From Myxococcales bacterium (GTDB lineage: Bacteria; Myxococcota_A; Polyangia; Polyangiales; Polyangiaceae): DNA of 64,000 bases. The position numbers and the translations under genes were made by a program. Positions 8,392 to 16,579 of this stretch are shown here, one piece after another (position 1 is the first letter of the stretch; every line of letters starts with the position of its first letter). The notes below the pieces were generated by a model. The model did no database searches and had not been told where the DNA came from. It saw only the letters and a program-made list of their open reading frames with translations. Location: positions 1 to 64,000 of the forward strand of contig JAAFHV010000010.1 in NCBI GenBank assembly GCA_013297655.1, written 5' to 3'.

Positions 8392-9288
8392 ATGGCGCAA
8401 GGCCCCGAGCTCGACTTCAGTTCGTTCGTCAACCGCATGAAGGGCGAGCGCGTCGGTGGAGGTGCCGAGAGCACGGGCCACGACTACAGCTACATCCTCG
8501 ATCGTCAAACCCGCGCTGCCTTCGAACGCGCGCGCCCGGTAGAGCTCGCGGTCGCGGCCACCGTCCGCATGTCGAAGCAGATCATCCGCGGCCAGCTCCT
8601 CGGCAACTCGGTCAAGGTGAGCGAGCGTCAGTTTCCGCGCATCCACCGCATCACCCAGCAGTGCGCCGACACCCTCCACATCGCGCCGCCCACGGTCTAT
8701 CTCGTGCCGAGCCCGGTGCTGAACGCGGCCACGTACGGCACGAACGAAGACTCGTTCATCATGGTGCACTCGGCCCTCGCGTCGAGCTACACCGACGAAG
8801 AGCTCCTCACCGTGATTGGCCACGAGTGCGGGCACATCCACAACTCCCACGTGGTGTACCTGACCGCGCTCCACTTCCTCACCCAGATGGCGGGCGCGTT
8901 CGTCGCGTGGATCGTGGAGCCGGCGACGATGGCGCTCCGGGCCTGGTCGCGGCGCGCCGAGATCACCTGCGACCGAGCGGCGATGCTCTGCTCCAAGGAC
9001 GAAACGGTCGCCACCCGCGCGCTCGCGAAGCTCATCGTCGGCTCGAACAAGCTCTTCGAGGAGTTCAACATGGACGCGTTCCTCGAGCAGTACGAAGAGG
9101 GCAAAGACGGCGTCGGGCGCTACCTCGAGGCCTTCGCGACGCACCCGTACCTCACCAAGCGCGTGCTCGCGATGCGCACGTTCGGCCAGAGTGAGCTCTA
9201 CAAAAAAGCCGCCAACCTCGGCGACGGGGGCCTCTCGATGCAGGAGGTCGACGAGCGCGTGCTCGCGCTCCTCAAGGGCGACGCCTGA
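8392..9288 (+). CDS. M48-family zinc metalloprotease
   Basis: A peptidase of the HtpX/M48 family, 298 aa. The zinc motif HECGH is at residues 144-148 and the third ligand is probably Glu190 in AEITCDRAA, the normal M48 arrangement. A hydrophobic segment (about 164-184, FLTQMAGAFVAWIV) lies between the motifs, as in membrane-associated M48 proteins, but there is no N-terminal signal or membrane helix. It is therefore probably a peripheral inner-membrane or cytoplasmic protease. Substrate unknown. The start ATG fits the onset of homology. Confidence 0.87.
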   Translation: MAQGPELDFSSFVNRMKGERVGGGAESTGHDYSYILDRQTRAAFERARPVELAVAATVRMSKQIIRGQLLGNSVKVSERQFPRIHRITQQCADTLHIAPPTVYLVPSPVLNAATYGTNEDSFIMVHSALASSYTDEELLTVIGHECGHIHNSHVVYLTALHFLTQMAGAFVAWIVEPATMALRAWSRRAEITCDRAAMLCSKDETVATRALAKLIVGSNKLFEEFNMDAFLEQYEEGKDGVGRYLEAFATHPYLTKRVLAMRTFGQSELYKKAANLGDGGLSMQEVDERVLALLKGDA

Positions 9289-9420
9289 CCCGCTTTTTCC
9301 GTTCTCGAATCTCCCAAGAAACGTAACCTTGCCTCGTCACGCGCCGGGGCGAACACGGCTGCGCGTAAAAGACGACGGACGCCGAGCGTCCAAAACCTCC
9401 CGCGAAGGAAATCCCACGTC

Positions 9421-11247
9421 ATGATGCTCGAGGCATTTTTCGAACGAAAAGCCGAAGTAAAGAAGGCGTTGTCCGCCCTCTCGGACGTGGCGGAGCGCGT
9501 CGGCGCGAAGAGCCTGCGCGAGCGCGTGGAGCGTGACCTCGTGAAGAAGCTCGACGAAGACAGGTTCCACCTCGTCGTCGTCGGTGAGTTCAACCACGGC
9601 AAATCGAGCTTCGTGAACGCGCTCCTCGGGGAGACGGCGCTCGCGGTCGGTGTCACGCCGACCACGGCCGCGATTCACCACCTCAAGTACTCGGAGACGC
9701 CGAGCGCGGAGGTCGTCTACACGTCCGGCAAGCGCGAGAGCATCCCCTTCGGCGAGGCGCGCAAGTTCGCGGTCGGCGGCGGCGGTGGCGGCGCGGCGAC
9801 GGAAGAGGTCGATTTCCTCGAGATTGGCTACCCCGCGCCGATCTTGAAGGAGCGCATTTTGCTCGTCGACACGCCAGGCGTGAACGACCTCTCGCTCCAA
9901 CGCAGCGACATCACCTACAGCTACATTCCGCGCGCGGACGCGGTGCTCTTCCTCCTCGACGCGGGCCAAATCCTCAAGGAGAGCGAGCGCATCTTCCTGC
10001 AAGACAAGCTCCTCAAGGCCTCTCGCGACAAGATCGTCTTCGTCATCACCAAGTGGGACATCCTCACCGACGACGAGAAAAAAGAGGCGCTCGACTACGC
10101 GCGCACGCAGCTCAAGAACCTCGTCAAGGATCCGATCGTCTTCCCGATCAGCGCGGAGACCTCGCTCGCGGGCAAACCGGCCGAGAGCGGCATGCCGGAG
10201 CTCCTCACCCACCTCACCACGTTCCTCGCCGAAGAGCGCGGACGCATCCTCCTCGACAACGCGCTCGGCGAGGGCCTCAACGTCGGCGCGCTCCTTGGAA
10301 AAGGGGTCGACGCGCGGCGCCGCGCCGCCACGATGAAGACCGAGGAAATCCAGCGTCGTATCTCGCTTTTGGAGCAAGATCTCGCCGGCCAAGCGGGCAA
10401 CATCGAGCAGCGCCGGATCAAGATTCGTGAAGAGGTCGCCGGCATCAAAGTGGGCGCGCGGAAGGACCTCGATCGGTTCGTCGAAGAGACCATCCGCCAA
10501 CTCCCGAACGTGATCGACGCCGCGAAGCAGGAAGATCTCAAGCAGTACCTCCCTGCCTTCCTCGAAGACACGTTCAAGAAGTGGGCAGAGTCGGAGGCGA
10601 AGGAGATCGGCGCCAAGCTCGAGGAGCTCGCCGAACGAACGATCGCCCTCGTCCGCGAAGACGCGAACGAGACCACCAAGCGCGTCGCGCAGACGCTCGG
10701 CAGCGACGTGAAGCGGCTCGACGTGCAGATCGACACCTTCCGCTACGACGCGGGCATCGCCGCCCTCTTCGCGGTCGGCCTCGGCGTCATGTTCGTCAAC
10801 GTGCTCGTCGGCGGCCTCCTCACCCTCGCCGCCCCCGTGCTCGCGCTCGTGCTGCGCGATCGTATCGATGCAGAATACAAGCAACGTGCGAAGGAGCTCG
10901 CCCCCGACGTGGTCCGCCAGGCCGCCGAGCGCGCTGCCCCCAAGCTCGACGAGATGGTCGACGAGTTCGCGAGCCGCCTCGACGCCTGGGTCGTCAACGC
11001 CGGCGAGGAGCTCCACCGTGAGGTGCTCGAGGTGCTCACCTCCGCGCGCACGCAGCGCGAAGGCGGCACGAAGGACGAGTCGCAAGTCTTGGCCGACGTG
11101 GAGACCCAGCAGAGGCTCCTCGACGAGGCGATCGTGAACGTCGAAGCGCTCCGAAAGGGCCTCTGGCAGACGGAGAAGGTCCGCGTCGCCGACGCCGCGC
11201 CTCCCGCGCTTGCCGCGACCGCGACCGAGGCCGCGCCGCCCGCGTGA
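9421..11247 (+). CDS. Dynamin-like GTPase
   Basis: A large GTPase of 608 aa. The G domain carries G1 GEFNHGKSS (about 55-63), a conserved TPTT switch I, G3 DTPGVND (about 150) and G4 TKWD (about 210). Long helical stretches follow (300-440). A hydrophobic hairpin at about 444-479 (AALFAVGLGVMFVNVLVGGL) probably inserts in the membrane. A helical C-terminus is next, then an Ala-rich end. This order is typical of bacterial dynamin-like proteins, which bend, fuse or repair membranes. A Gly-rich insertion (about 120-126) interrupts the G domain. Two adjacent ATG codons are possible starts. A clear terminator follows. Confidence 0.87.
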   Translation: MMLEAFFERKAEVKKALSALSDVAERVGAKSLRERVERDLVKKLDEDRFHLVVVGEFNHGKSSFVNALLGETALAVGVTPTTAAIHHLKYSETPSAEVVYTSGKRESIPFGEARKFAVGGGGGGAATEEVDFLEIGYPAPILKERILLVDTPGVNDLSLQRSDITYSYIPRADAVLFLLDAGQILKESERIFLQDKLLKASRDKIVFVITKWDILTDDEKKEALDYARTQLKNLVKDPIVFPISAETSLAGKPAESGMPELLTHLTTFLAEERGRILLDNALGEGLNVGALLGKGVDARRRAATMKTEEIQRRISLLEQDLAGQAGNIEQRRIKIREEVAGIKVGARKDLDRFVEETIRQLPNVIDAAKQEDLKQYLPAFLEDTFKKWAESEAKEIGAKLEELAERTIALVREDANETTKRVAQTLGSDVKRLDVQIDTFRYDAGIAALFAVGLGVMFVNVLVGGLLTLAAPVLALVLRDRIDAEYKQRAKELAPDVVRQAAERAAPKLDEMVDEFASRLDAWVVNAGEELHREVLEVLTSARTQREGGTKDESQVLADVETQQRLLDEAIVNVEALRKGLWQTEKVRVADAAPPALAATATEAAPPA

Positions 11248-11273
11248 CCGCCGGGCCACCCTGAGGGCCGATT

Positions 11274-11309
11274 CGCCCGCGCTCTCCCCAGGAGATCGCG
11301 GGCGTTTTT
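11274..11309 (+). terminator. Rho-independent terminator
   Basis: Stem CGCCCGCG / CGCGGGCG (8 bp, perfect) followed directly by TTTTT, 27 bases after the GTPase stop. Confidence 0.88.
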
Positions 11310-11388
11310 CATGGCGCCATTCCGTCGCCCCGATGGCGACATGCGCGCCCTCGTGGACCGCTCGTCCCGCGCCGGGTGGCCTCGCGTG

Positions 11389-12342
11389 TCAGTCTGCGGG
11401 AGGCGGCGGTGCCTTCGGGACGAGGATCTTTTGCTGTCCGAAATCGAGCACCGCGACGCTGCCCTCGGGGAGGTTCTTGGCCTTCGCTTCGGCGAGGAAA
11501 CGGGCGAGCGCCACGCCACGCTCGTCCGTCGAGTTGACGAACGTGTCGCGGTGAATCGGCACGACCACCTTCGCCCCGAGATCGAGGAACACCTGCACCG
11601 CCTCTTCGGGGCCGATGTGGGTCCGTCGCATGAATTCGCGTGGCTCGGCGGGGGCGATCGGCAGGAGCGCCACGTCGAGGTTCGGAAAACGGCGCGCGGT
11701 CTCGACGAACGCAAACTCGTCGTAGGCGGTGTCGCCCCCGAAAAAGACGCGGAGGCCGTGGTACTCGACCACGTAGCCGGTGAACGCGTCGTCGGTCCAC
11801 GCGTTGTCGACGCCATAGCGGAAGCCCACGTGCTTGGCCGGCACCGCGGTGATCTTGAGGCTGTCTTTCTCCTCCCACGACTCCCACGTGCCGAGCTCGA
11901 ACGCGTCGAAGGAGAAATCGGTGAGGTAGGTGAGCCCCCCGCGAGGCATCACCAAGTGCCGTATTTTTGGCTCGATCATCTCGAGAGAGCCGAGCGACAG
12001 GTGATCGGCGTGGTTGTGCGAGATGAGCACCGCGTCGATCGGCGGGATCGCCTTTGCTTCGATGCCCGGCTCGACCAGGCGTTGCGCGAGCTGCCCGACC
12101 GTCGCCGTGAGGACCGGATCGGTGAGGATGAAACGATCGTCCATTTGCACGAGGCACGTGGCGTGGCCCACCCAAAGCACCGCGAGCCGCGCATCGGTGC
12201 GCACCGGCTGCTTGATCTTGTTCGCGACCGGATCGGGCGTGCGGAAGAGGTTCCCCGCGTTCCGCGAGACGATGGGCATGATCGCGCATCCCGAGAGCAG
12301 CGCCGCCGCCGCGAGGAAGGCTCCGACCTTGAAGAGGCGCAT
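11389..12342 (-). CDS. Metallo-beta-lactamase-fold lipoprotein (UlaG/NAPE-PLD-like)
   Basis: A 317-aa protein with a lipoprotein signal (lipobox LSGC, Cys19) and a metallo-hydrolase domain. The metal motif HNHADH is at residues 109-114, preceded by the WVGHATCLV strand found in the UlaG/NAPE-phospholipase D branch. GGDTAYD and PIHRDTF supply further expected ligands. The likely reaction is hydrolysis of a phosphodiester or related ester at the periplasmic face; substrate is unknown. It is the last gene of a coupled three-gene operon, and its ATG shares one base with the TGA of the upstream gene (TGATG). Confidence 0.85.
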   Translation of the reverse strand: MRLFKVGAFLAAAALLSGCAIMPIVSRNAGNLFRTPDPVANKIKQPVRTDARLAVLWVGHATCLVQMDDRFILTDPVLTATVGQLAQRLVEPGIEAKAIPPIDAVLISHNHADHLSLGSLEMIEPKIRHLVMPRGGLTYLTDFSFDAFELGTWESWEEKDSLKITAVPAKHVGFRYGVDNAWTDDAFTGYVVEYHGLRVFFGGDTAYDEFAFVETARRFPNLDVALLPIAPAEPREFMRRTHIGPEEAVQVFLDLGAKVVVPIHRDTFVNSTDERGVALARFLAEAKAKNLPEGSVAVLDFGQQKILVPKAPPPPAD

Positions 12343-13031
12343 CAGAAGTACCTCACGCGGAACGTGAAGGTGGTCGCGACGGGCGAGAGCGCCGGCGTGG
12401 GCGACACCGAGACGACCGCGCCGAAGAGACCGAAGAGCACGTACACGCCGCCCTCGTACCGCGCGCCGATGTGGCCGTCGAACGACGTGCGCGCCACGCC
12501 GAAGGACGCGCTCAGGTACTCGCCGCGATGAAGGAGCGGGATCGTCGCGCGAATCCCGAGATCGACGAGCGTGGTGCCGCCCTTGTAACCGACCCACTCC
12601 GGCGACACGAAGAGCTCGACCGACCCGGAATGGCGCACGATCGGCTCCACGACGAGGGTGCGAATCGGCGAGAGCTTGCGATGGATCCCGAACGAATAGA
12701 GCAGCGGCGTGACCTGCCATCGCATGCCGAAGCGCGCGCCTTCGTCGCCGACGACGAGCTCGGGGCTCGGGATCGCTTGGGTGAGCAGCCAAACGATGCT
12801 CGGCGCGATCGCGGGCTCGTGCACCACGGTGGGATCGTTGCGCGGCGGAGCGAGACCGGGCGCGGGATCGGCCGGAGGCAGCGCGGGTTCTTTTGGCTTC
12901 GGCGGCGGCTTCGGGTGGGTGTCGCTCTCGACGTCCTCGTCGTCGTCCGCCGCGGCGCTCGCGATCCGCGGATGCACCGCGACCAAGAATGCGAGCACGA
13001 ACGATACGAGCACGGCCCGCCTCGCGCTCAT
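12342..13031 (-). CDS. Predicted outer-membrane protein, 229 aa
   Basis: An N-terminal signal peptide (about 1-27, ending ASAAAD) is followed by an acidic and Pro/Lys-rich linker (28-75). The C-terminal region has alternating hydrophobic strands ending in Phe (FRVRYF), as expected for a small outer-membrane beta barrel. No named family is recognised. It starts inside the stop of the upstream kinase-like gene (ATGA overlap) and overlaps the downstream metallo-hydrolase by one base, so it is part of a tightly coupled operon. Confidence 0.7.
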   Translation of the reverse strand: MSARRAVLVSFVLAFLVAVHPRIASAAADDDEDVESDTHPKPPPKPKEPALPPADPAPGLAPPRNDPTVVHEPAIAPSIVWLLTQAIPSPELVVGDEGARFGMRWQVTPLLYSFGIHRKLSPIRTLVVEPIVRHSGSVELFVSPEWVGYKGGTTLVDLGIRATIPLLHRGEYLSASFGVARTSFDGHIGARYEGGVYVLFGLFGAVVSVSPTPALSPVATTFTFRVRYF

Positions 13032-13984
13032 CGGCCGAGCCTCGAAGCGAGCCCCTTCGGGCCGAGGGCGTCGAGCGCGGTCAGGCGCGCCAAGAAGCGC
13101 CGGTAGAGCTTGCCTACCCGGATCGTGTCGTCCGCGATGCGAGTCGTCGCAAAGCGCAAGCAGCCGAAGCGCGCCTCGGCAAAAAAGCCATCCCATTCGC
13201 GTTGTTCCAAGGGTCGCACGTCCTCGTACCCCGCCACGAGCGCGCGCGCCAGAGGCCACTCGAAGGCACCTCCGTAACACCACGACAGAAAGACGACGGC
13301 GAGATCGAAGGCGAACGTGCCGGCGTGCGCGGACTCGAAGTCGAGGAGCGCCACCAGCTCTTCCCCTCGGAAGAGAACGTTGTCGCGGAACAGATCGCCG
13401 TGGATGAGCCCCGCGGGGAGCGACGGATCACGCGCGGTGTCGCCGTCGGTGCGCCGGAGCTCGTGATCGAAGAACGGGTGGAGCTCGCGCACGGAGCACG
13501 AAGCGTGGGCGCGAAAGCGCGACGCGAGCAAGAGCAGCGCGTCGCGGCCGAAACGACCGTCGGGGGCGGGCATGCCGTCGACCGCGAGGTGAAGTCGCGC
13601 GAGGGCGGCGCCCGTGGCCCGCGCGCGCGAAGGGGTCACCTCGCGCTGCTTCGGCGTCGCGCCCTCGAGGAACGGGAACGCGACGAGCGCCTTGCCTTTC
13701 ACCGTCGTGACGAAGCCACCGTCCGCGCGCGCGAGCGGGCACGGCGTGGGCACCCCCGAGCTCGCGAGGCGTTGGAGCATGGAAGCCTCGTGGCGCGCGC
13801 CGTCCAAATCTTGCTGCTCGTAGAGGCGCAAAAAGATCCGCTCCGACGACGCGAGGGTCGCGAGGTAGCTCGTGTTCACCGTGCCGGCGAAGACCGGATC
13901 GAGCACGACGCCCGAAGGATCGCGACCGATCGCCTCCAGGCAGGCGCGAACGTCGGCGGAGGCGAGAGGGGTCCGTACGGCCAC
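13028..13984 (-). CDS. Homoserine kinase type II-like (APH fold)
   Basis: A kinase of the aminoglycoside-phosphotransferase fold, 318 aa. HGDLFRDN (catalytic Asp near residue 196) and the DFE metal motif (about 215) match ThrB type II homoserine kinases, which phosphorylate homoserine for threonine synthesis. An N-terminal lobe with NTSYLA and FLRLYE fits the fold. The substrate could also be choline or another alcohol, and the neighbouring envelope genes do not decide it. The GTG at 13984 is the only start giving the full N-lobe. First gene of the minus-strand operon. Confidence 0.78.
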   Translation of the reverse strand: MAVRTPLASADVRACLEAIGRDPSGVVLDPVFAGTVNTSYLATLASSERIFLRLYEQQDLDGARHEASMLQRLASSGVPTPCPLARADGGFVTTVKGKALVAFPFLEGATPKQREVTPSRARATGAALARLHLAVDGMPAPDGRFGRDALLLLASRFRAHASCSVRELHPFFDHELRRTDGDTARDPSLPAGLIHGDLFRDNVLFRGEELVALLDFESAHAGTFAFDLAVVFLSWCYGGAFEWPLARALVAGYEDVRPLEQREWDGFFAEARFGCLRFATTRIADDTIRVGKLYRRFLARLTALDALGPKGLASRLGR

Positions 13985-14237
13985 GCGAGACTATCTTTCC
14001 CGATGCCCCGTCGTTGCAACGGTTCTTTACGTTGCCTCGGAAAGGATGCTATCGACGTCGCGTCGGCGGGTGCGGCACCGGGGGATCTCGGGGTTCGTAT
14101 GCGCTCACACTTCCGAGCACGTCGGTCCACCGTCCCACCGTCCTAACGTCCGTGTGGGGGCGGCGAATCGCCGATCGGCTTTCATCTCTCCGTGACTTCG
14201 GGCGGTCTCGGCCGCTCCTCAAGAAGTGAGCTCACTC

Positions 14238-14960
14238 ATGGCGACGACCAAAAAAGCCGCAAAAGCCAAAGCAGACGCGAAACCCGAGAAGACCGCGAAG
14301 TCCGGGAAAGGCGCCGCGAAAGCGGGGGGAAAGCCGGACAAGGTCGCCAAGGGCAAAGAGAAGGGCGAGAAGAAGGGCGGAAAAGGCGACAAGGACGCTC
14401 CGAAGCGAAAGCTCGGGCTCCGTGGCGCGGCTCCCTGGGCCGCTCGCCACGCCGCCAAGCACGCCGCCGAGGCCCGTGCCCGCGCCGCCGAGCCGCCGCT
14501 CCCGGGCAGCGCCCGCGCGACGATCCGTACGCCCCAGGGCGCAGAGGACATCAAGCAGCGCATCGCGGATCTCCACAACCTGCTCGTCTCGGTGAAGGGC
14601 TTCCGCAAAAACCTCAACAAGGGTTTTTACGACATCGGCACCGTACTCCGCGACATCCAGGCCAAGCGTCTTTACGAAGCGAAGGGCTTCGGCTCGTTCG
14701 AGGCCTTCCTCGAGCGTGAGATCGACCTCGGGAAGGTCACCTCGCTGCGCCTCATCCGTGTCGTGCACACGTTCCACCGCGAAGCCGCCCTCGAGCTCGG
14801 CATGGACCGCCTCTTCATGGCGCTCATGGCGATCGAATCGGGCGACGCGACGCCGGACGCGCGCCCGTCGGGCAAGATCCCGCCGCCCCCCTCTCCTCTT
14901 CGGTGCTCCCTCTCAAGCCCCCGGGCCGCTGAGCGCCAAATCGGAAATCGGAGGCCGTGA
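14238..14960 (+). CDS. Protein with histone-H1-like basic N-terminus and helical C-terminal module
   Basis: A 240-aa protein. The first 80 residues are dominated by Lys, Ala and Gly (AAKAKADAKPEKTAK, KGEKKGGKGDKD), like an H1 tail, and should bind DNA or RNA non-specifically. Residues about 95-200 form a helical domain with FYDIGTVLRDIQAKRLYEAKG and FGSFEAFLERE. This resembles the module found in some phage and plasmid DNA-binding proteins in which a (L)REIRDKRLYR core is followed by F-x-x-F-E-E-Y. The ATG at 14238 is preferred over the in-frame GTG at 14226 because of ribosome-site spacing. The Pro-rich end (PPPPSPL) is unusual. Possibly a nucleoid or regulatory protein; not assigned. Confidence 0.75.
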   Translation: MATTKKAAKAKADAKPEKTAKSGKGAAKAGGKPDKVAKGKEKGEKKGGKGDKDAPKRKLGLRGAAPWAARHAAKHAAEARARAAEPPLPGSARATIRTPQGAEDIKQRIADLHNLLVSVKGFRKNLNKGFYDIGTVLRDIQAKRLYEAKGFGSFEAFLEREIDLGKVTSLRLIRVVHTFHREAALELGMDRLFMALMAIESGDATPDARPSGKIPPPPSPLRCSLSSPRAAERQIGNRRP

Positions 14961-14981
14961 TTCTCTAAAGGAATCGCGGCC
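14953..14981 (+). terminator. Hairpin overlapping the stop codon
   Basis: An 11-bp stem with one G-T wobble (GGCCGTGATTC / GAATCGCGGCC) and a seven-base loop begins within the last codons of the preceding gene. It lies between convergent genes and probably terminates one or both. The T-run is poor. Confidence 0.6.
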
Positions 14982-15028
14982 TTCGCGCATTTCTGAGCGC
15001 GACCTTCGAGCGCTCGGGGCAGCGTTGG

Positions 15029-16579
15029 TCAGGAGCCGGTCGCGCGCGGGACGGAGACGGTGACGCGGGTGCCCTTCTCGCGCTCGCTGTCGATGCGCAC
15101 GTCGCCGCGGTGCTGGTCGACGATCTTTCGCACGATGCTCAGACCGAGGCCCGTGCCCGCCTCCTTCGTCGTGAAGAAGGGATCGAACACGCTCGCGAGG
15201 TGCTCCTTGTCGATGCCGCCGCCGGTGTCCGCGATCGACATTTCGATCATGTCGTCCGCCGCGCGCACGGTGGCGGTGAGGGTGCCCCCGCCCTTCATCG
15301 CGTCGAGCGCGTTGACGACCAAGTTGATGAGCACCTGCTTGAGCTTCTCCGCGTCGCCGATCGCGACACAACCGTCCTCCGGCAGATCGCGGACGAAGGT
15401 GACTCCACGCGCGAGCGCGGTCTCTCGCTCGAGCTCGAGCACGTCGTGGAGGAGGCGCGGCACGTGGACGGGCTCGCGCGCGAGACCACGCGGGCGCGCG
15501 AGCTCGAGGAACTCGGTGAGCAGCCGGTTCAAGCGACCGATCTCGTCGCCCACGATCGCGGCGCGGGACTTGAGGGCGGCGCGCTTCTCTTCGTCGGCGG
15601 AGAGCTTGTCGACGTCGCGACCGAGCAAATGGAGCTGCAACACCGCCGCGTTGAGCGGATTTCGGATCTCGTGGGCGAGGTTCAGCGCGAGGGTGCCCAT
15701 CGCGGAGAGGGCCTCCGCGTCGGCGGCGCGCTTCTCGAGCGCGCGTCGCTCGGTCACGTCGATCCCGATCGCGTACACCACGCCGTCGACGCCATCCGCG
15801 TGGGACAGGTGCCAACGGACGCGGAGCCTCGTGCTCGGGTTCGCCGCCGGCTGGAGCCCGGTCTCGACCTCGACCCCGCGCCGCTCGCTCGCCCGCCCGC
15901 GAACCTTCTGGAGGGCCTTGTGGAAGCGCTCGCGTGAGTCGTCGGGGACGAAGCGCTCGAGGAACGGGTGACCGAGCGCGTCCTCCGGGAGCACGTCGGT
16001 GAGCATCGTCGCGCGGCGGTTCCAGAGTGACACGTTCTCGTCCTTGTCGAGGGCGACGAACACGACGCTCGTGAGCTCGACGAGGTCGCGGTAACGGCGC
16101 TCGAGCTCCTCACGCTCGCGCATGAGGGCGACCTTCGCGAAGGCCTGCTCCACCGTCGCGATGAGCTCTTCCGGGCGAAACGACTTCAGCACGAACGCGA
16201 ACGCGCCGCTGCGGAGCGCGCCCATCGCCGCGTCCAGCGTGGCGAAACCGGTGACGAGCAACACCTCCGAGAAGGCCGATTTTTGCCGGAGCGGCTCGAT
16301 CAGGTCGACGCCGCTCGCGTCGGGGAGCTTCACGTCCACGATCGCGACGTCGAAGCCGTTCTTCTCTGCCGACGCGAGGCCGGCTTTGCCCGTCTCGGCG
16401 GCGCGAACCTCGTACTTGGACACGCCCTCCCCGTCGACGACGGTCGAGAGCACGTCCTCGAGCGCGGCGCGGAGCTCGGCGTTGTCGTCGACGATGAGGA
16501 TGCGACCACGCGCCGCTCGGTGACGGCCGGCGGGAACGATCGGCGGCGGGGCGACCGTCTCTGGGTCTGGTCCGCTCAT
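15029..16579 (-). CDS. Receiver-PAS-histidine kinase hybrid
   Basis: A soluble 516-aa signalling protein. An N-terminal receiver domain (about 25-145) carries the acidic pair IVDD and phospho-acceptor Asp82 in VDVKLPD. A PAS-like sensor (about 160-280) follows. The HisKA dimerisation helix has phospho-acceptor His303 in LAHEIRNPLNA, and the HATPase domain has N box VNALDAM, DTGGGI and GTGLGLS. The receiver Lys is followed by Ser (LKSF) where Pro is usual. With no membrane segment it probably takes phosphate from another kinase or senses inside the cell. It overlaps gatB by four bases (ATGA), so the two genes are cotranscribed. Confidence 0.9.
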   Translation of the reverse strand: MSGPDPETVAPPPIVPAGRHRAARGRILIVDDNAELRAALEDVLSTVVDGEGVSKYEVRAAETGKAGLASAEKNGFDVAIVDVKLPDASGVDLIEPLRQKSAFSEVLLVTGFATLDAAMGALRSGAFAFVLKSFRPEELIATVEQAFAKVALMREREELERRYRDLVELTSVVFVALDKDENVSLWNRRATMLTDVLPEDALGHPFLERFVPDDSRERFHKALQKVRGRASERRGVEVETGLQPAANPSTRLRVRWHLSHADGVDGVVYAIGIDVTERRALEKRAADAEALSAMGTLALNLAHEIRNPLNAAVLQLHLLGRDVDKLSADEEKRAALKSRAAIVGDEIGRLNRLLTEFLELARPRGLAREPVHVPRLLHDVLELERETALARGVTFVRDLPEDGCVAIGDAEKLKQVLINLVVNALDAMKGGGTLTATVRAADDMIEMSIADTGGGIDKEHLASVFDPFFTTKEAGTGLGLSIVRKIVDQHRGDVRIDSEREKGTRVTVSVPRATGS

